From Eledone cirrhosa (taxonomy: Eukaryota; Mollusca; Cephalopoda; Octopoda; Eledonidae): DNA of 64,000 nt. Location: positions 6,890,158 to 6,954,157 of the forward strand of contig OZ024742.1 in NCBI GenBank assembly GCA_964016885.1. Reading direction: 5' to 3'. Of the stretch, positions 38,278-51,900 are shown piece by piece. A program made the translations under genes and the position numbers. Each line of letters opens with the position of its first letter. The stretch's first letter is position 1. The notes under the pieces are model-generated. The model had not been told where the DNA came from and ran no database searches. It was given only the letters and a program-made list of their open reading frames with translations.

Positions 38278-40540
38278 TCTGGTAATGTACTGTCACCACC
38301 ATCCAGTTCAGCCTCTCTATGGTAATATACTGTCACCAACATCTAGTTCAGCCTCTTTCTGGTAATATACTGTCACCAACATCCAGTTCAGCCTTTCTCT
38401 GGTAATATACTGTCACCAACATCCAGTTCAGCCTCTCTCTGGTAATATACTGTCACAAATACCCAGTTCAGCCTCTCTCTGGGAATATACTGTCACTACC
38501 ACCCAGTTCAGCCTCTCTCTGGTAACATACTGTCACCACCATCCAGTTCAGCCTCTCTCTGGTAATATACCGTCACCAACATCTAGTTCAGCCTCTTTCT
38601 GGTAATATACTGTCACCAACATCCAGTTCAGCCTTTCTCTGGTAATATACTGTCACCAACATCCAGTTCAGCCTCTCTCTGGTAATGTACTGTCACCACC
38701 ATCCAGTTCAGCCTCTCTATGGTAATATACTGTCACCAACATCTAGTTCAGCCTCTTTCTGGTAATATTCTGTCACCAACATCCAGTTCAGCCTTTCTCT
38801 GGTAATATACTGTCACCAACATCCAGTTCAGCCTCTCTCTGGTAATATACTGTCACAAATACCCAGTTCAGCCTCTCTCTGGGAATATACTGTCACTACC
38901 ATCCAGTTCAGCCTCTCTCTGGTAACATACTGTCACCACCATCCAGTTCAGCCTCTCTCTGGTAATATACCGTCACCAACATCTAGTTCAGCCTCTTTCT
39001 GGTAATATAATGTCACCAACATCCAGTTCAGCCTTTCTCTGGTAATATACTTTCACCAACATCCAGTTCAGCCTCTCTCTGGTAATATACTTTCACCACC
39101 ATCCAGTTCAGCCTCTCGATAGTAATATACTGTCACCAACATCTAGTTCAGCCTCTTTCTGGTAATATACTGTCACCAACATCCAGTTCAACCTTTCTCT
39201 GGTAATATACTGTCACTACCATCCAGTTCAGCCTCTCTCTGGTAATATACTGTCACCAACATCCAGTTCAGCCTCTCTCTGGGAATATACTGTTACAAAC
39301 ATACAGTTCAGCCTCTATCTGGGAATATACTGTCACTACCATCCAGTTCAGCCTCTCTCTGGTAATGTACCGTCACCAACATCTAGTTCAGCCTCTTTCT
39401 GGTAATATACTGTCACCAACATCCAGTTCAGCCTCTCTGTGGTAATATACTGTCACCAACATACAGTTCAGCCTCTCTCTGGTACTATACTGTCACCAAC
39501 ATGCAGTTCAGCCTCTCTCTGGTAATATACTCTCACCAACATCCAGTTCAGCTTCTCTCTGGTAATATACTGTCACCAACATCCAGTTCAGCTTCTCTCT
39601 GGTAATATACTCTCACCAACATCCAGTTCAGCTTCTCTCTGTTAATATACTGTCACCAACACCCAATTCAGCTGCTCTCTGGTGATATACTGTCACCAAC
39701 ATCCAGTTCAGCTCCTCTCTGGCAATATACTGTCAACACCATCCAGTTCAGCTTCTCTCTTGTAATATACTGTCACCAACATCCAGTTCAGCCTCTCTCT
39801 GGTAATATACTGTCACCAACATCCAGTTCAGCTTCTCTCTGGTGATAAAGTGTCAAAAGCATCCAGTTCAGCTTCTCTCTGGTAATATACTGTTACCACG
39901 ATCCAGTTCAGCCTCTCTCTGGTAATATACTGTCACCAACATCCAGTTCAGCTTCACTCCGGTGATATACGGTCACCAACATCCAGTTCAATTTCTCTCT
40001 GGTAATATACTGTCACCAACATCCAGTTCAGCCTTTCTCTGGTAATATACTGTCACCAACATCCAGTTCAGCCTCTCTCTGGTAATATACTGTCACCACC
40101 ATCCAGTTCAGCCTCTCACTGGTAATATACTGTCACTACCATCCAGTTCAGCCTCTCTCTGGTAATATACTGTCACTACCATCCAGTTCAGCCTCCTTCT
40201 GGTAATATACTGTCACCAACATCCAGTTCAGCCTTTCTCTGGTAATATACTGTCGCCAACATCCAGTTCAGCCTCTCTCTGGTAAAATACTGTCACCACC
40301 ATCGAGTTCAGCCTCTCTCTGGTAATATACCGTCACCAACATCTAGTTCAGCCTCTTTCTGGTAATATACTGTCACCATCATCCAGTTCAGTCTTTCTCT
40401 GGTAATATACTGTCACCAACATCCAGTTCAGCCTCTCTCTCGTAATGTACTGTCACCACCATCCAGTTCAGCCTCTCTATGGTAATATACTGTCACCAAC
40501 ATCTAGTTCAGACTCTTTCTGGTAATATACTGTCACCAAC

Positions 40541-43500
40541 ATCCAGTTCAGCCTTTCTCTGGTAGTATACTGTCACCAACATCCAGTTCAGCCTCTCTCT
40601 GGTAATATACTGTCACAAATACCCAGTTCAGCCTCTCTCTGGGAATATACTGTCACTACCATCCAGTTCAGCCTCTCTCTGGTAACATACTGTCACCACC
40701 ATCCAGTTCAGCCTCTCTCTGGTAATATACCGTCACCAACATCTAGTTCAGCCTCTTTCTGGTAATATACTGTCACCAACATCCAGTTCAGCCTTTCTCT
40801 GGTAATATACTTTCACCAACATCCAGTTCAGCCTCTCTCTGGTAATATACTGTCACCACCATCCAGTTCAGCCTCTCGATAGTAATATACTGTCACCAAC
40901 ATCTAGTTCAGCCTCTTTCTGGTAATATACTGTCACCACCATCCAGTTCAGCCTCTCTCTGGTAATATACCGTCACCAACATCTAGTTCAGCCTCTTTCT
41001 GGTAATATACTGTCACCAACATCCAGTTCAGCCTTTCTCTGGTAATATACTGTCACCAACATGCAGTTCAGCCGCTCTCTGGTAATATACTCTCACCAAC
41101 ATCCAGTTCAGCTTCTCTCTGGTAATATACTGTCACCAACATCCAGTTCAGCTTCTCTCTGGTAATATACTCTCACCAACATCCAGTTCAGCTTCTCTCT
41201 GTTAATATACTGTCAGCAACACCCAGTTCAGCTGCTCTCTGGTGATATACTGTCACCAACATCCAGTTCAGCTCCTCTCTGGTAATATACTGTCAACACC
41301 ATCCAGTTCAGCTTCTCTCTGGTAATATACTGTCACCAACATCCAGTTCAGCCTCTCTCTGGTAATATACTGTCAGCAACATCCAGTTCAGCTTCTCTCT
41401 GGTGATAAACTGTCAAAAGCATCCAGTTCAGCTTCTCTCTGGTAATATACTGTTACCACGATCCAGTTCAGCTTCTCTCTGCTAATATACTGTCACCAAC
41501 ATTCAGTTCAGCCTCTCTCTGGTAATATACTGTCACCAACATCCATTTCAGCTTCTCTCTGGTAATATACTGTCACCACCATCCAGTTCAGCCTCTCTCT
41601 GGTAATATACTCTCACCGACACCCAGTCCAGCTTCTCTCTGTTAATATACTGTCACCAACATCCAGTTCAGCTTCTCTCTAGTAATATACTGTCACCAAC
41701 ACCCAGTTCAGCTTCTCTCTGTTAATATACTGTCACCAACACAGAGTTCAGCTTCTCTCTCGTGATATACTGTCACCAACATCCAGTTCAGCTTCTCTCT
41801 GGTAATATACTGTCACCAACATCCAGTTTAGTTTCTCTCTGGTAATATAGTGTCACCAACATCTAGTACAGCCTCTCTCTGGTAATATACTGTCACCAAC
41901 ATCCAGTTCAGCTTCACTCCGGTGATATACGGTCACCAACATCCAGTTCAATTTCTCTCTGGTAATATACTGTCACCAACATCCAGTTCAGCCTTTCTCT
42001 GGTAATATACTGTCACCAAAATCCAGTTCAGCCTCTCTCTGGTAATATACTGTCACCACCATCGAGTTCAGCCTCTCACTGGTAATATACTGTCACTACC
42101 ATCCAGTTCAGCCTCTCTCTGGTAATATACTGTCACTACCATCCAGTTCAGCCTCTTTCTGGTAATATACTGTCACCAACATCCAGTTCAGCCTGTCTCT
42201 GGTAATATACTGTCGCCAACATCCAGTTCAGCCTCTCTCTGGTAATATACTGTCACCACCATCCAGTTCAGCCTCTCTCTGGTAATATACCGTCACCAAC
42301 ATCTAGTTCAGCCTCTTTCTGGTAATATACTGTCACCAACATCCAGTTCAGCCTTTCTCTGGTAATATACTGTCACCAACATCCAGTTCAGCCTCTCTCT
42401 GGTAATGTACTGTCACCACCATCCAGTTCAGCCTCTCTATGGTAATATACTGTCACCAACATCTAGTTCAGCCTCTTTCTGGTAATATACTGTCACCAAC
42501 ATCCAGTTCAGCCTCTCTGTGGTAATATACTGTCACCAACATCCAGTTCAGCCTCTCTCTGGTAATATACTGTCACAAACACCCAGTTCAGCCTCTCTCT
42601 GGGAATATACTGTCACTACCATCCAGTTCAGGCTCTCTCTGGTAACATACTGTCACCACCATCCAGTTCAGCCTCTCTCTGGTAATATACCGTCACCAAC
42701 ATCTAGTTCAGCCTCTTTCTGGTAATATACTGTCACCAACATCCAGTTCAGCCTTTCTCTGGTAATATACTTTCACATACATCCAGTTCAGCCTCTCTCT
42801 GGTAATATACTGTCACCACCATCCAGTTCAGCCTCTCGATGGTAATATACTGTCACCAACATCTAGTTCAGCCTCTTTCTGGTAATATACTGTCACCAAC
42901 ATCCAGTTCAGCCTTTCTCTGGTAATATACTGTCACCAACATCCAGTTCAGCCTCTCTCTGGTAATATACTGTTACAAACATACAGTTCAGCCTCTCTCT
43001 GGGAATATACTGTCACTACCATTCAGTTCAGCCTCTCTCTGGTAATATACCGTCACCAACATCTAGTTCAGCCTCTTTCTGGTAATATACTGTCACCAAC
43101 ATCCAGTTCAGCCTCTCTGTGGTAATATACTGTCACCAACATACAGTTCAGCCTCTCTCTGGTACTATACTGTCACCAACATGCAGTTCAGCCTCTCTCT
43201 GGTAATATACTCTCACCAACATCCAGTTCAGCTTCTCTCTGGTAATATACTGTCACCAACATCCAGTTCAGCTTCTCTCTGGTAATATACTCTCACCAAC
43301 ATCCAGTTCAGCTTCTCTCTGTTAATATACTGTCACCAACACCCAGTTCAGCTGCTCTCTGGTGATATACTGTCACCAACATCCAGTTCAGCTCCTCTCT
43401 GGCAATATACTGTCAACACCATCCAGTTCAGCTTCTCTCTGGTAATATACTGTCACCAACATCCAGTTCAGCCTCTCTCTGGTAATATACTGTCACCAAC

Positions 43501-45901
43501 ATCCAGTTCGGCTTCTCTCTGGTGATAAACTGTCAAAAGCATCCAGTTCAGCTTCTCTCTGGTAATATACTGTTACCACGATCCAGTTCAGCTTCTCTCT
43601 GCTAATATACTGTCACCAACATCCAGTTCAGCCTCTCTCTGGTAATATACTGTCACCAACATCCAGTTCAGCCTCTCTCTGGTAATATACTGTCACAAAC
43701 ATCCAGTTCAGCTTCTCTCTGTTAATATACGGCCACCAACATCCAGTTCAATTTCTCTCTGGTAATATACTGTCACCAACATCCAGTTCAGCCTCTCTCT
43801 GGTAATATACTGTCATCACCATCCAGTTCAGCCTCTCTCTGGTAATATACTGTCACCAACATCCAGTTCAGCGTCTCTCTGGTAATATACTGTCACCACC
43901 ATCCAGTTCAGCCTCTCTCTGGTAATATACTGTCACAAACATCCAGTTCAGCATATCTCTGGTAATATACTGTCAATACCATCCAGTTCAGCCTCTCTCT
44001 GGTAATATACTGTCACTAACATCCAGTTCAGCCTCTTTCTGGTAATATACTGTCACCAACATCCAGTTCAGCCTTTCTCTGGTAATATACTGTCACCAAC
44101 ATCCAGTTCAGCCTCTCTCTGGTAACATACTGTCACCAACATCCAGTTCAGCCTCTCTCTGGTAATATACTGTCACCAACATCCAGTTCAGCCTCTCTCT
44201 GGTAAAATACTGTCACCACCATCCAGTTCAGCCTCTCTCTGGTAATATACCGTCACCAACATCTAGTTCAGCCTCTTTCTGGTAATATACTGTCACCAAC
44301 ATCCAGTTCAGCCTTTCTCTGGTAATATACTGTCACCAACATCCAGTTCAGCCTCTCTCTGGTAATATTCTGTCACCACCATCCAGTTCAGCCTCTCTAT
44401 GGTAATATACTGTAAACCAACATCTAGTTCAGCCTCTTTCTGGTAATATACTGTCACCAACATCCAGTTCAGCCTTTCTCTGGTAATATATTGTCACCAA
44501 CATCCAGTTCAGCCTCTCTCTGGTAATATACTGTCACAAACATCCAGTTCAGCCTCTCTCTGGGAATATACTGTCACTACCATCCAGTTCAGCCTCTCTC
44601 TGGTAATATACTGTCACAAACATCCAGTTCAGCCTCTCTCTGGTAATATACTGTCACTACCATCCAGTTCAGCCTCTTTCTGGTAATATACTGTCACCAA
44701 CATCCAGTTCAGACTTTCTCCGGTAATATACTATCACCAACATCCAGTTCAGCCTCTCTCTGGTAACATACTGACACCACCATCCAGTTCAGCCTCTCTC
44801 TGGTAATATACCGTCACCAACATCTAGTTCAGCCTCTTTCTGGTAATATACTGTCACCAACATCCAGTTCAGCCTTTCTCTGGTAATATACTTTCACCAA
44901 CATCCAGTTCAGCCTCTCTCTGGGAATAAACTGTCACTACCATCCAGTTCAGCCTCTCTCTGGTAATATACCGTCACCAACATCTAGTTCAGCCTCTTTC
45001 TGGTAATATACTGTCACCAACATCCAGTTCAGCCTCTCTGTGGTAATATACTGTCACCAACATACAGTTCAGCCTCTCTCTGGTACTATACTGTCACCAA
45101 CATGCAGTTCAGACTCTCTCTGGTAATATACTGTCACCACCATCCAGTTCAGCCTCCCTCTGGTAATATACTGTCACCGACACCCAGTCCAGCTTCTCTC
45201 TGTTAATATACTGTCACCAACATCCAGTTCAGCTTCTCTCTGGTAATATACTGTCACCAACACCCAGTTCAGCTTCTCTCTGTTAATATACTGTCACCAA
45301 CACACAGTTCAGCTTCTCTCTCGTGATATACTGTCACCAACATCCAGTTCAGCTTCTCTCTGGTAATATACTGTCACCAACATCCAGTTTAGTTTCTCTC
45401 TGGTAATATAGTGTCACCAACATCTAGTACAGCCTCTCTCTGGTAATATACTGTCACCAACATCCAGTTCAACTTCACTCCGGTGATATACGGTCACCAA
45501 CATCCAGTTCAATTTCTCTCTGGTAATATACTGTCACCAACATCCAGTTCAGCATTTCTCTGGTAATATACTGTCACCAACATCCAGTTCAGCCTCTCTC
45601 TGGTAATATACTGTCACCACCATCCAGTTCAGCCTCTTTCTGGTAATATACTGTCACCAACATCCAGTTCAGCCTTTTTCTGGTAATATACTGTCACCAA
45701 CATCCAGTTCAGCCTCTCTCTGGTAACATACTGTCACCAACATCCAGTTCAGCCTCTCTCTGGTAATATACTGTCACAAACATCCAGTTCAGCTTCTCTC
45801 TGTTAATATACGGCCACCAACATCCAGTTCAATTTCTCTCTGGTAATATACTGTCACCAACATCCAGTTAAGCCTTTCTCTGGTAATATACTGTCACCAA
45901 C
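40541..45901 (+). repeat. About 5.3-kb tandem duplication, left copy
   Basis: Repeats as 45902-51180. The offset is 5,361 at the left (ACCCAG/GGGAAT at 40621 and 45982; CATGCAG/GCCGCTC at 41061 and 46422) and 5,281 further right (the stretches 42519-42725 and 47800-48006 translate identically; TGTAAACC near 44412 and 49693; GGGAATAAAC at 44922 and 50203). The 80-bp drop is two single-monomer losses in the right copy, near 47,160 (a GTTTAGTTT unit) and 47,580 (an ACCGTC unit). Only a handful of substitutions were seen over 5.3 kb, such as TTTCACATAC at 42771 against TTTCACCAAC. Confidence 0.94.
44401..44430 (+). other. 1-base insertion, TGTAAACCAAC, register shift +1 (copy 1 of 3)
   Basis: TGTAAACCAACATC replaces TGTCACCAACATC, adding one base. 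Copies are at about 49,693 and 51,814, offsets 5,281 and 2,121. Confidence 0.94.
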
Positions 45902-48900
45902 ATCCATATCAGCCTTTCTCTGGTAATATACTGTCACCAACATCCAGTTCAGCCTCTCTCTGGTAATATACTGTCACAAATACCCAGTTCAGCCTCTCTC
46001 TGGGAATATACTGTCACTACCATCCAGTTCAGCCTCTCTCTGGTAACATACTGTCACCACCATCCAGTTCAGCCTCTCTCTGGTAATATACCGTCACCAA
46101 CATCTAGTTCAGCCTCTTTCTGGTAATATACTGTCACCAACATCCAGTTCAGCCTTTCTCTGGTAATATACTTTCACCAACATCCAGTTCAGCCTCTCTC
46201 TGGTAATATACTGTCACCACCATCCAGTTCAGCCTCTCGATAGTAATATACTGTCACCAACATCTAGTTCAGCCTCTTTCTGGTAATATACTGTCACCAC
46301 CATCCAGTTCAGCCTCTCTCTGGTAATATACCGTCACCAACATCTAGTTCAGCCTCTTTCTGGTAATATACTGTCACCAACATCCAGTTCAGCCTTTCTC
46401 TGGTAATATACTGTCACCAACATGCAGTTCAGCCGCTCTCTGGTAATATACTCTCACCAACATCCAGTTCAGCTTCTCTCTGGTAATATACTGTCACCAA
46501 CATCCAGTTCAGCTTCTCTCTGGTAATATACTCTCACCAACATCCAGTTCAGCTTCTCTCTGTTAATATACTGTCAGCAACACCCAGTTCAGCTGCTCTC
46601 TGGTGATATACTGTCACCAACATCCAGTTCAGCTCCTCTCTGGTAATATACTGTCAACACCATCCAGTTCAGCTTCTCTCTGGTAATATACTGTCACCAA
46701 CATCCAGTTCAGCCTCTCTCTGGTAATATACTGTCAGCAACATCCAGTTCAGCTTCTCTCTGGTGATAAACTGTCAAAAGCATCCAGTTCAGCTTCTCTC
46801 TGGTAATATACTGTTACCACGATCCAGTTCAGCTTCTCTCTGCTAATATACTGTCACCAACATTCAGTTCAGCCTCTCTCTGGTAATATACTGTCACCAA
46901 CATCCATTTCAGCTTCTCTCTGGTAATATACTGTCACCACCATCCAGTTCAGCCTCTCTCTGGTAATATACTCTCACCGACACCCAGTCCAGCTTCTCTC
47001 TGTTAATATACTGTCACCAACATCCAGTTCAGCTTCTCTCTGGTAATATACTGTCACCAACACCCAGTTCAGCTTCTCTCTGTTAATATACTGTCACCAA
47101 CACAGAGTTCAGCTTCTCTCTCGTGATATACTGTCACCAACATCCAGTTCAGCTTCTCTCTGGTAATATAGTGTCACCAACATCTAGTACAGCCTCTCTC
47201 TGGTAATATACTGTCACCAACATCCAGTTCAGCTTCACTCCGGTGATATACGGTCACCAACATCCAGTTCAATTTCTCTCTGGTAATATACTGTCACCAA
47301 CATCCAGTTCAGCCTTTCTCTGGTAATATACTGTCACCAAAATCCAGTTCAGCCTCTCTCTGGTAATATACTGTCACCACCATCGAGTTCAGCCTCTCAC
47401 TGGTAATATACTGTCACTACCATCCAGTTCAGCCTCTCTCTGGTAATATACTGTCACTACCATCCAGTTCAGCCTCTTTCTGGTAATATACTGTCACCAA
47501 CATTCAGTTCAGCCTGTCTCTGGTAATATACTGTCGCCAACATCCAGTTCAGCCTCTCTCTGGTAATATACTGTCACCACCATCCAGTTCAGCCTCTTTC
47601 TGGTAATATACTGTCACCAACATCCAGTTCAGCCTTTCTCTGGTAATATACTGTCACCAACATCCAGTTCAGCCTCTCTCTGGTAATGTACTGTCACCAC
47701 CATCCAGTTCAGCCTCTCTATGGTAATATACTGTCACCAACATCTAGTTCAGCCTCTTTCTGGTAATATACTGTCACCAACATCCAGTTCAGCCTCTCTG
47801 TGGTAATATACTGTCACCAACATCCAGTTCAGCCTCTCTCTGGTAATATACTGTCACAAACACCCAGTTCAGCCTCTCTCTGGGAATATACTGTCACTAC
47901 CATCCAGTTCAGGCTCTCTCTGGTAACATACTGTCACCACCATCCAGTTCAGCCTCTCTCTGGTAATATACCGTCACCAACATCTAGTTCAGCCTCTTTC
48001 TGGTAATATACTGTCACCAACATCCAGTTCAGCCTTTCTCTGGTAATATACTTTCACCAACATCCAGTTCAGCCTCTCTCTGGTAATATACTGTCACCAC
48101 CATCCAGTTCAGCCTCTCGATGGTAATATACTGTCACCAACATCTAGTTCAGCCTCTTTCTGGTAATATACTGTCACCAACATCCAGTTCAGCCTTTCTC
48201 TGGTAATATACTGTCACCAACATCCAGTTCAGCCTCTCTCTGGTAATATACTGTTACAAACATACAGTTCAGCCTCTCTCTGGGAATATACTGTCACTAC
48301 CATTCAGTTCAGCCTCTCTCTGGTAATATACCGTCACCAACATCTAGTTCAGCCTCTTTCTGGTAATATACTGTCACCAACATCCAGTTCAGCCTCTCTG
48401 TGGTAATATACTGTCACCAACATACAGTTCAGCCTCTCTCTGGTACTATACTGTCACCAACATGCAGTTCAGCCTCTCTCTGGTAATATACTCTCACCAA
48501 CATCCAGTTCAGCTTCTCTCTGGTAATATACTGTCACCAACATCCAGTTCAGCTTCTCTCTGGTAATATACTCTCACCAACATCCAGTTCAGCTTCTCTC
48601 TGTTAATATACTGTCACCAACACCCAGTTCAGCTGCTCTCTGGTGATATACTGTCACCAACATCCAGTTCAGCTCCTCTCTGGCAATATACTGTCAACAC
48701 CATCCAGTTCAGCTTCTCTCTGGTAATATACTGTCACCAACATCCAGTTCAGCCTCTCTCTGGTAATATACTGTCACCAACATCCAGTTCGGCTTCTCTC
48801 TGGTGATAAACTGTCAAAAGCATCCAGTTCAGCTTCTCTCTGGTAATATACTGTTACCACGATCCAGTTCAGCTTCTCTCTGCTAATATACTGTCACCAA

Positions 48901-51180
48901 CATCCAGTTCAGCCTCTCTCTGGTAATATACTGTCACCAACATCCAGTTCAGCCTCTCTCTGGTAATATACTGTCACAAACATCCAGTTCAGCTTCTCTC
49001 TGTTAATATACGGCCACCAACATCCAGTTCAATTTCTCTCTGGTAATATACTGTCACCAACATCCAGTTCAGCCTCTCTCTGGTAATATACTGTCATCAC
49101 CATCCAGTTCAGCCTCTCTCTGGTAATATACTGTCACCAACATCCAGTTCAGCGTCTCTCTGGTAATATACTGTCACCACCATCCAGTTCAGCCTCTCTC
49201 TGGTAATATACTGTCACAAACATCCAGTTCAGCATATCTCTGGTAATATACTGTCAATACCATCCAGTTCAGCCTCTCTCTGGTAATATACTGTCACTAA
49301 CATCCAGTTCAGCCTCTTTCTGGTAATATACTGTCACCAACATCCAGTTCAGCCTTTCTCTGGTAATATACTGTCACCAACATCCAGTTCAGCCTCTCTC
49401 TGGTAACATACTGTCACCAACATCCAGTTCAGCCTCTCTCTGGTAATATACTGTCACCAACATCCAGTTCAGCCTCTCTCTGGTAAAATACTGTCACCAC
49501 CATCCAGTTCAGCTTCTCTCTGGTAATATACCGTCACCAACATCTAGTTCAGCCTCTTTCTGGTAATATACTGTCACCAACATCCAGTTCAGCCTTTCTC
49601 TGGTAATATACTGTCACCAACATCCAGTTCAGCCTCTCTCTGGTAATATTCTGTCACCACCATCCAGTTCAGCCTCTCTATGGTAATATACTGTAAACCA
49701 ACATCTAGTTCAGCCTCTTTCTGGTAATATACTGTCACCAACATCCAGTTCAGCCTTTCTCTGGTAATATATTGTCACCAACATCCAGTTCAGCCTCTCT
49801 CTGGTAATATACTGTCACAAACATCCAGTTCAGCCTCTCTCTGGGAATATACTGTCACTACCATCCAGTTCAGCCTCTCTCTGGTAATATACTGTCACAA
49901 ACATCCAGTTCAGCCTCTCTCTGGTAATATACTGTCACTACCATCCAGTTCAGCCTCTTTCTGGTAATATACTGTCACCAACATCCAGTTCAGACTTTCT
50001 CCGGTAATATACTATCACCAACATCCAGTTCAGCCTCTCTCTGGTAACATACTGACACCACCATCCAGTTCAGCCTCTCTCTGGTAATATACCGTCACCA
50101 ACATCTAGTTCAGCCTCTTTCTGGTAATATACTGTCACCAACATCCAGTTCAGCCTTTCTCTGGTAATATACTTTCACCAACATCCAGTTCAGCCTCTCT
50201 CTGGGAATAAACTGTCACTACCATCCAGTTCAGCCTCTCTCTGGTAATATACCGTCACCAACATCTAGTTCAGCCTCTTTCTGGTAATATACTGTCACCA
50301 ACATCCAGTTCAGCCTCTCTGTGGTAATATACTGTCACCAACATACAGTTCAGCCTCTCTCTGGTACTATACTGTCACCAACATGCAGTTCAGACTCTCT
50401 CTGGTAATATACTGTCACCACCATCCAGTTCAGCCTCCCTCTGGTAATATACTGTCACCGACACCCAGTCCAGCTTCTCTCTGTTAATATACTGTCACCA
50501 ACATCCAGTTCAGCTTCTCTCTGGTAATATACTGTCACCAACACCCAGTTCAGCTTCTCTCTGTTAATATACTGTCACCAACACACAGTTCAGCTTCTCT
50601 CTCGTGATATACTGTCACCAACATCCAGTTCAGCTTCTCTCTGGTAATATACTGTCACCAACATCCAGTTTAGTTTCTCTCTGGTAATATAGTGTCACCA
50701 ACATCTAGTACAGCCTCTCTCTGGTAATATACTGTCACCAACATCCAGTTCAACTTCACTCCGGTGATATACGGTCACCAACATCCAGTTCAATTTCTCT
50801 CTGGTAATATACTGTCACCAACATCCAGTTCAGCATTTCTCTGGTAATATACTGTCACCAACATCCAGTTCAGCCTCTCTCTGGTAATATACTGTCACCA
50901 CCATCCAGTTCAGCCTCTTTCTGGTAATATACTGTCACCAACATCCAGTTCAGCCTTTTTCTGGTAATATACTGTCACCAACATCCAGTTCAGCCTCTCT
51001 CTGGTAACATACTGTCACCAACATCCAGTTCAGCCTCTCTCTGGTAATATACTGTCACAAACATCCAGTTCAGCTTCTCTCTGTTAATATACGGCCACCA
51101 ACATCCAGTTCAATTTCTCTCTGGTAATATACTGTCACCAACATCCAGTTAAGCCTTTCTCTGGTAATATACTGTCACCA
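45902..51180 (+). repeat. About 5.3-kb tandem duplication, right copy
   Basis: Nearly identical partner of 40541-45901. The join is visible at 45,900. Sequence left of it (GTTAAGCCTTTC at 45867) continues elsewhere, at 51147, into a different neighbour, while sequence right of it follows 40,561 onward. The monomer at the join reads CATCCATATCAG instead of CATCCAGTTCAG, a change I saw nowhere else. Differences from the left copy include CATTCAG at 47501, CAGCTT at 49510 and loss of two monomers. Confidence 0.93.
49682..49711 (+). other. 1-base insertion, TGTAAACCAAC, register shift +1 (copy 2 of 3)
   Basis: Second copy of the insertion, carried by the 5.3-kb tandem duplication. Confidence 0.94.
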
Positions 51181-51802
51181 ACATCCAGTTCAGCCTCTCT
51201 CTGGTAATATACTGTCATCACCATCCAGTTCAGCCTCTCTCTGGTAATATACTGTCACCAACATCCAGTTCAGCGTCTCTCTGGTAATATACTGTCACCA
51301 CCATCCAGTTCAGCCTCTCTCTGGTAATATACTGTCACAAACATCCAGTTCAGCATATCTCTGGTAATATACTGTCACTACCATCCAGTTCAGCCTCTCT
51401 CTGGTAATATACTGTCACTAACATCCAGTTCAGCCTCTTTCTGGTAATATACTGTCACCAACATCCAGTTCAGCCTTTCTCTGGTAATATACTGTCACCA
51501 ACATCCAGTTCAGCCTCTCTCTGGTAACATACTGTCACCAACATCCAGTTCAGCCTCTCTCTGGTAATATACTGTCACCAACATCCAGTTCAGCCTCTCT
51601 CTGGTAAAATACTGTCACCACCATCCAGTTCAGCCTCTCTCTGGTAATATACCGTCACCAACATCTAGTTCAGCCTCTTTCTGGTAATATACTGTCACCA
51701 ACATCCAGTTCAGCCTTTCTCTGGTAATATACTGTCACCAACATCCAGTTCAGCCTCTCTCTGGTAATATTCTGTCACCACCATCCAGTTCAGCCTCTCT
51801 AT

Positions 51803-51832
51803 GGTAATATACTGTAAACCAACATCTAGTTC
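51803..51832 (+). other. 1-base insertion, TGTAAACCAAC, register shift +1 (copy 3 of 3)
   Basis: Third copy, carried by the 2,121-bp (53-monomer) duplication. Confidence 0.94.
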
Positions 51833-51900
51833 AGCCTCTTTCTGGTAATATACTGTCACCAACATCCAGTTCAGCCTTTCTCTGGTAATATACTGTCACC

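Noticed and set aside
6684..48006. Open reading frames of 62-68 codons (6684-6890, 10047-10247, 12724-12927, 14244-14432, 16761-16967, 19961-20167, 21481-21687, 22910-23113 on the minus strand, 23724-23912, 42519-42725, 47800-48006)
   Set aside because: They are translations of three or more monomers in rotating frames, open only because one monomer lost its stop at positions 9-11. They have no start context, no domain and no constraint, and identical ones are explained by recent duplication of the DNA.
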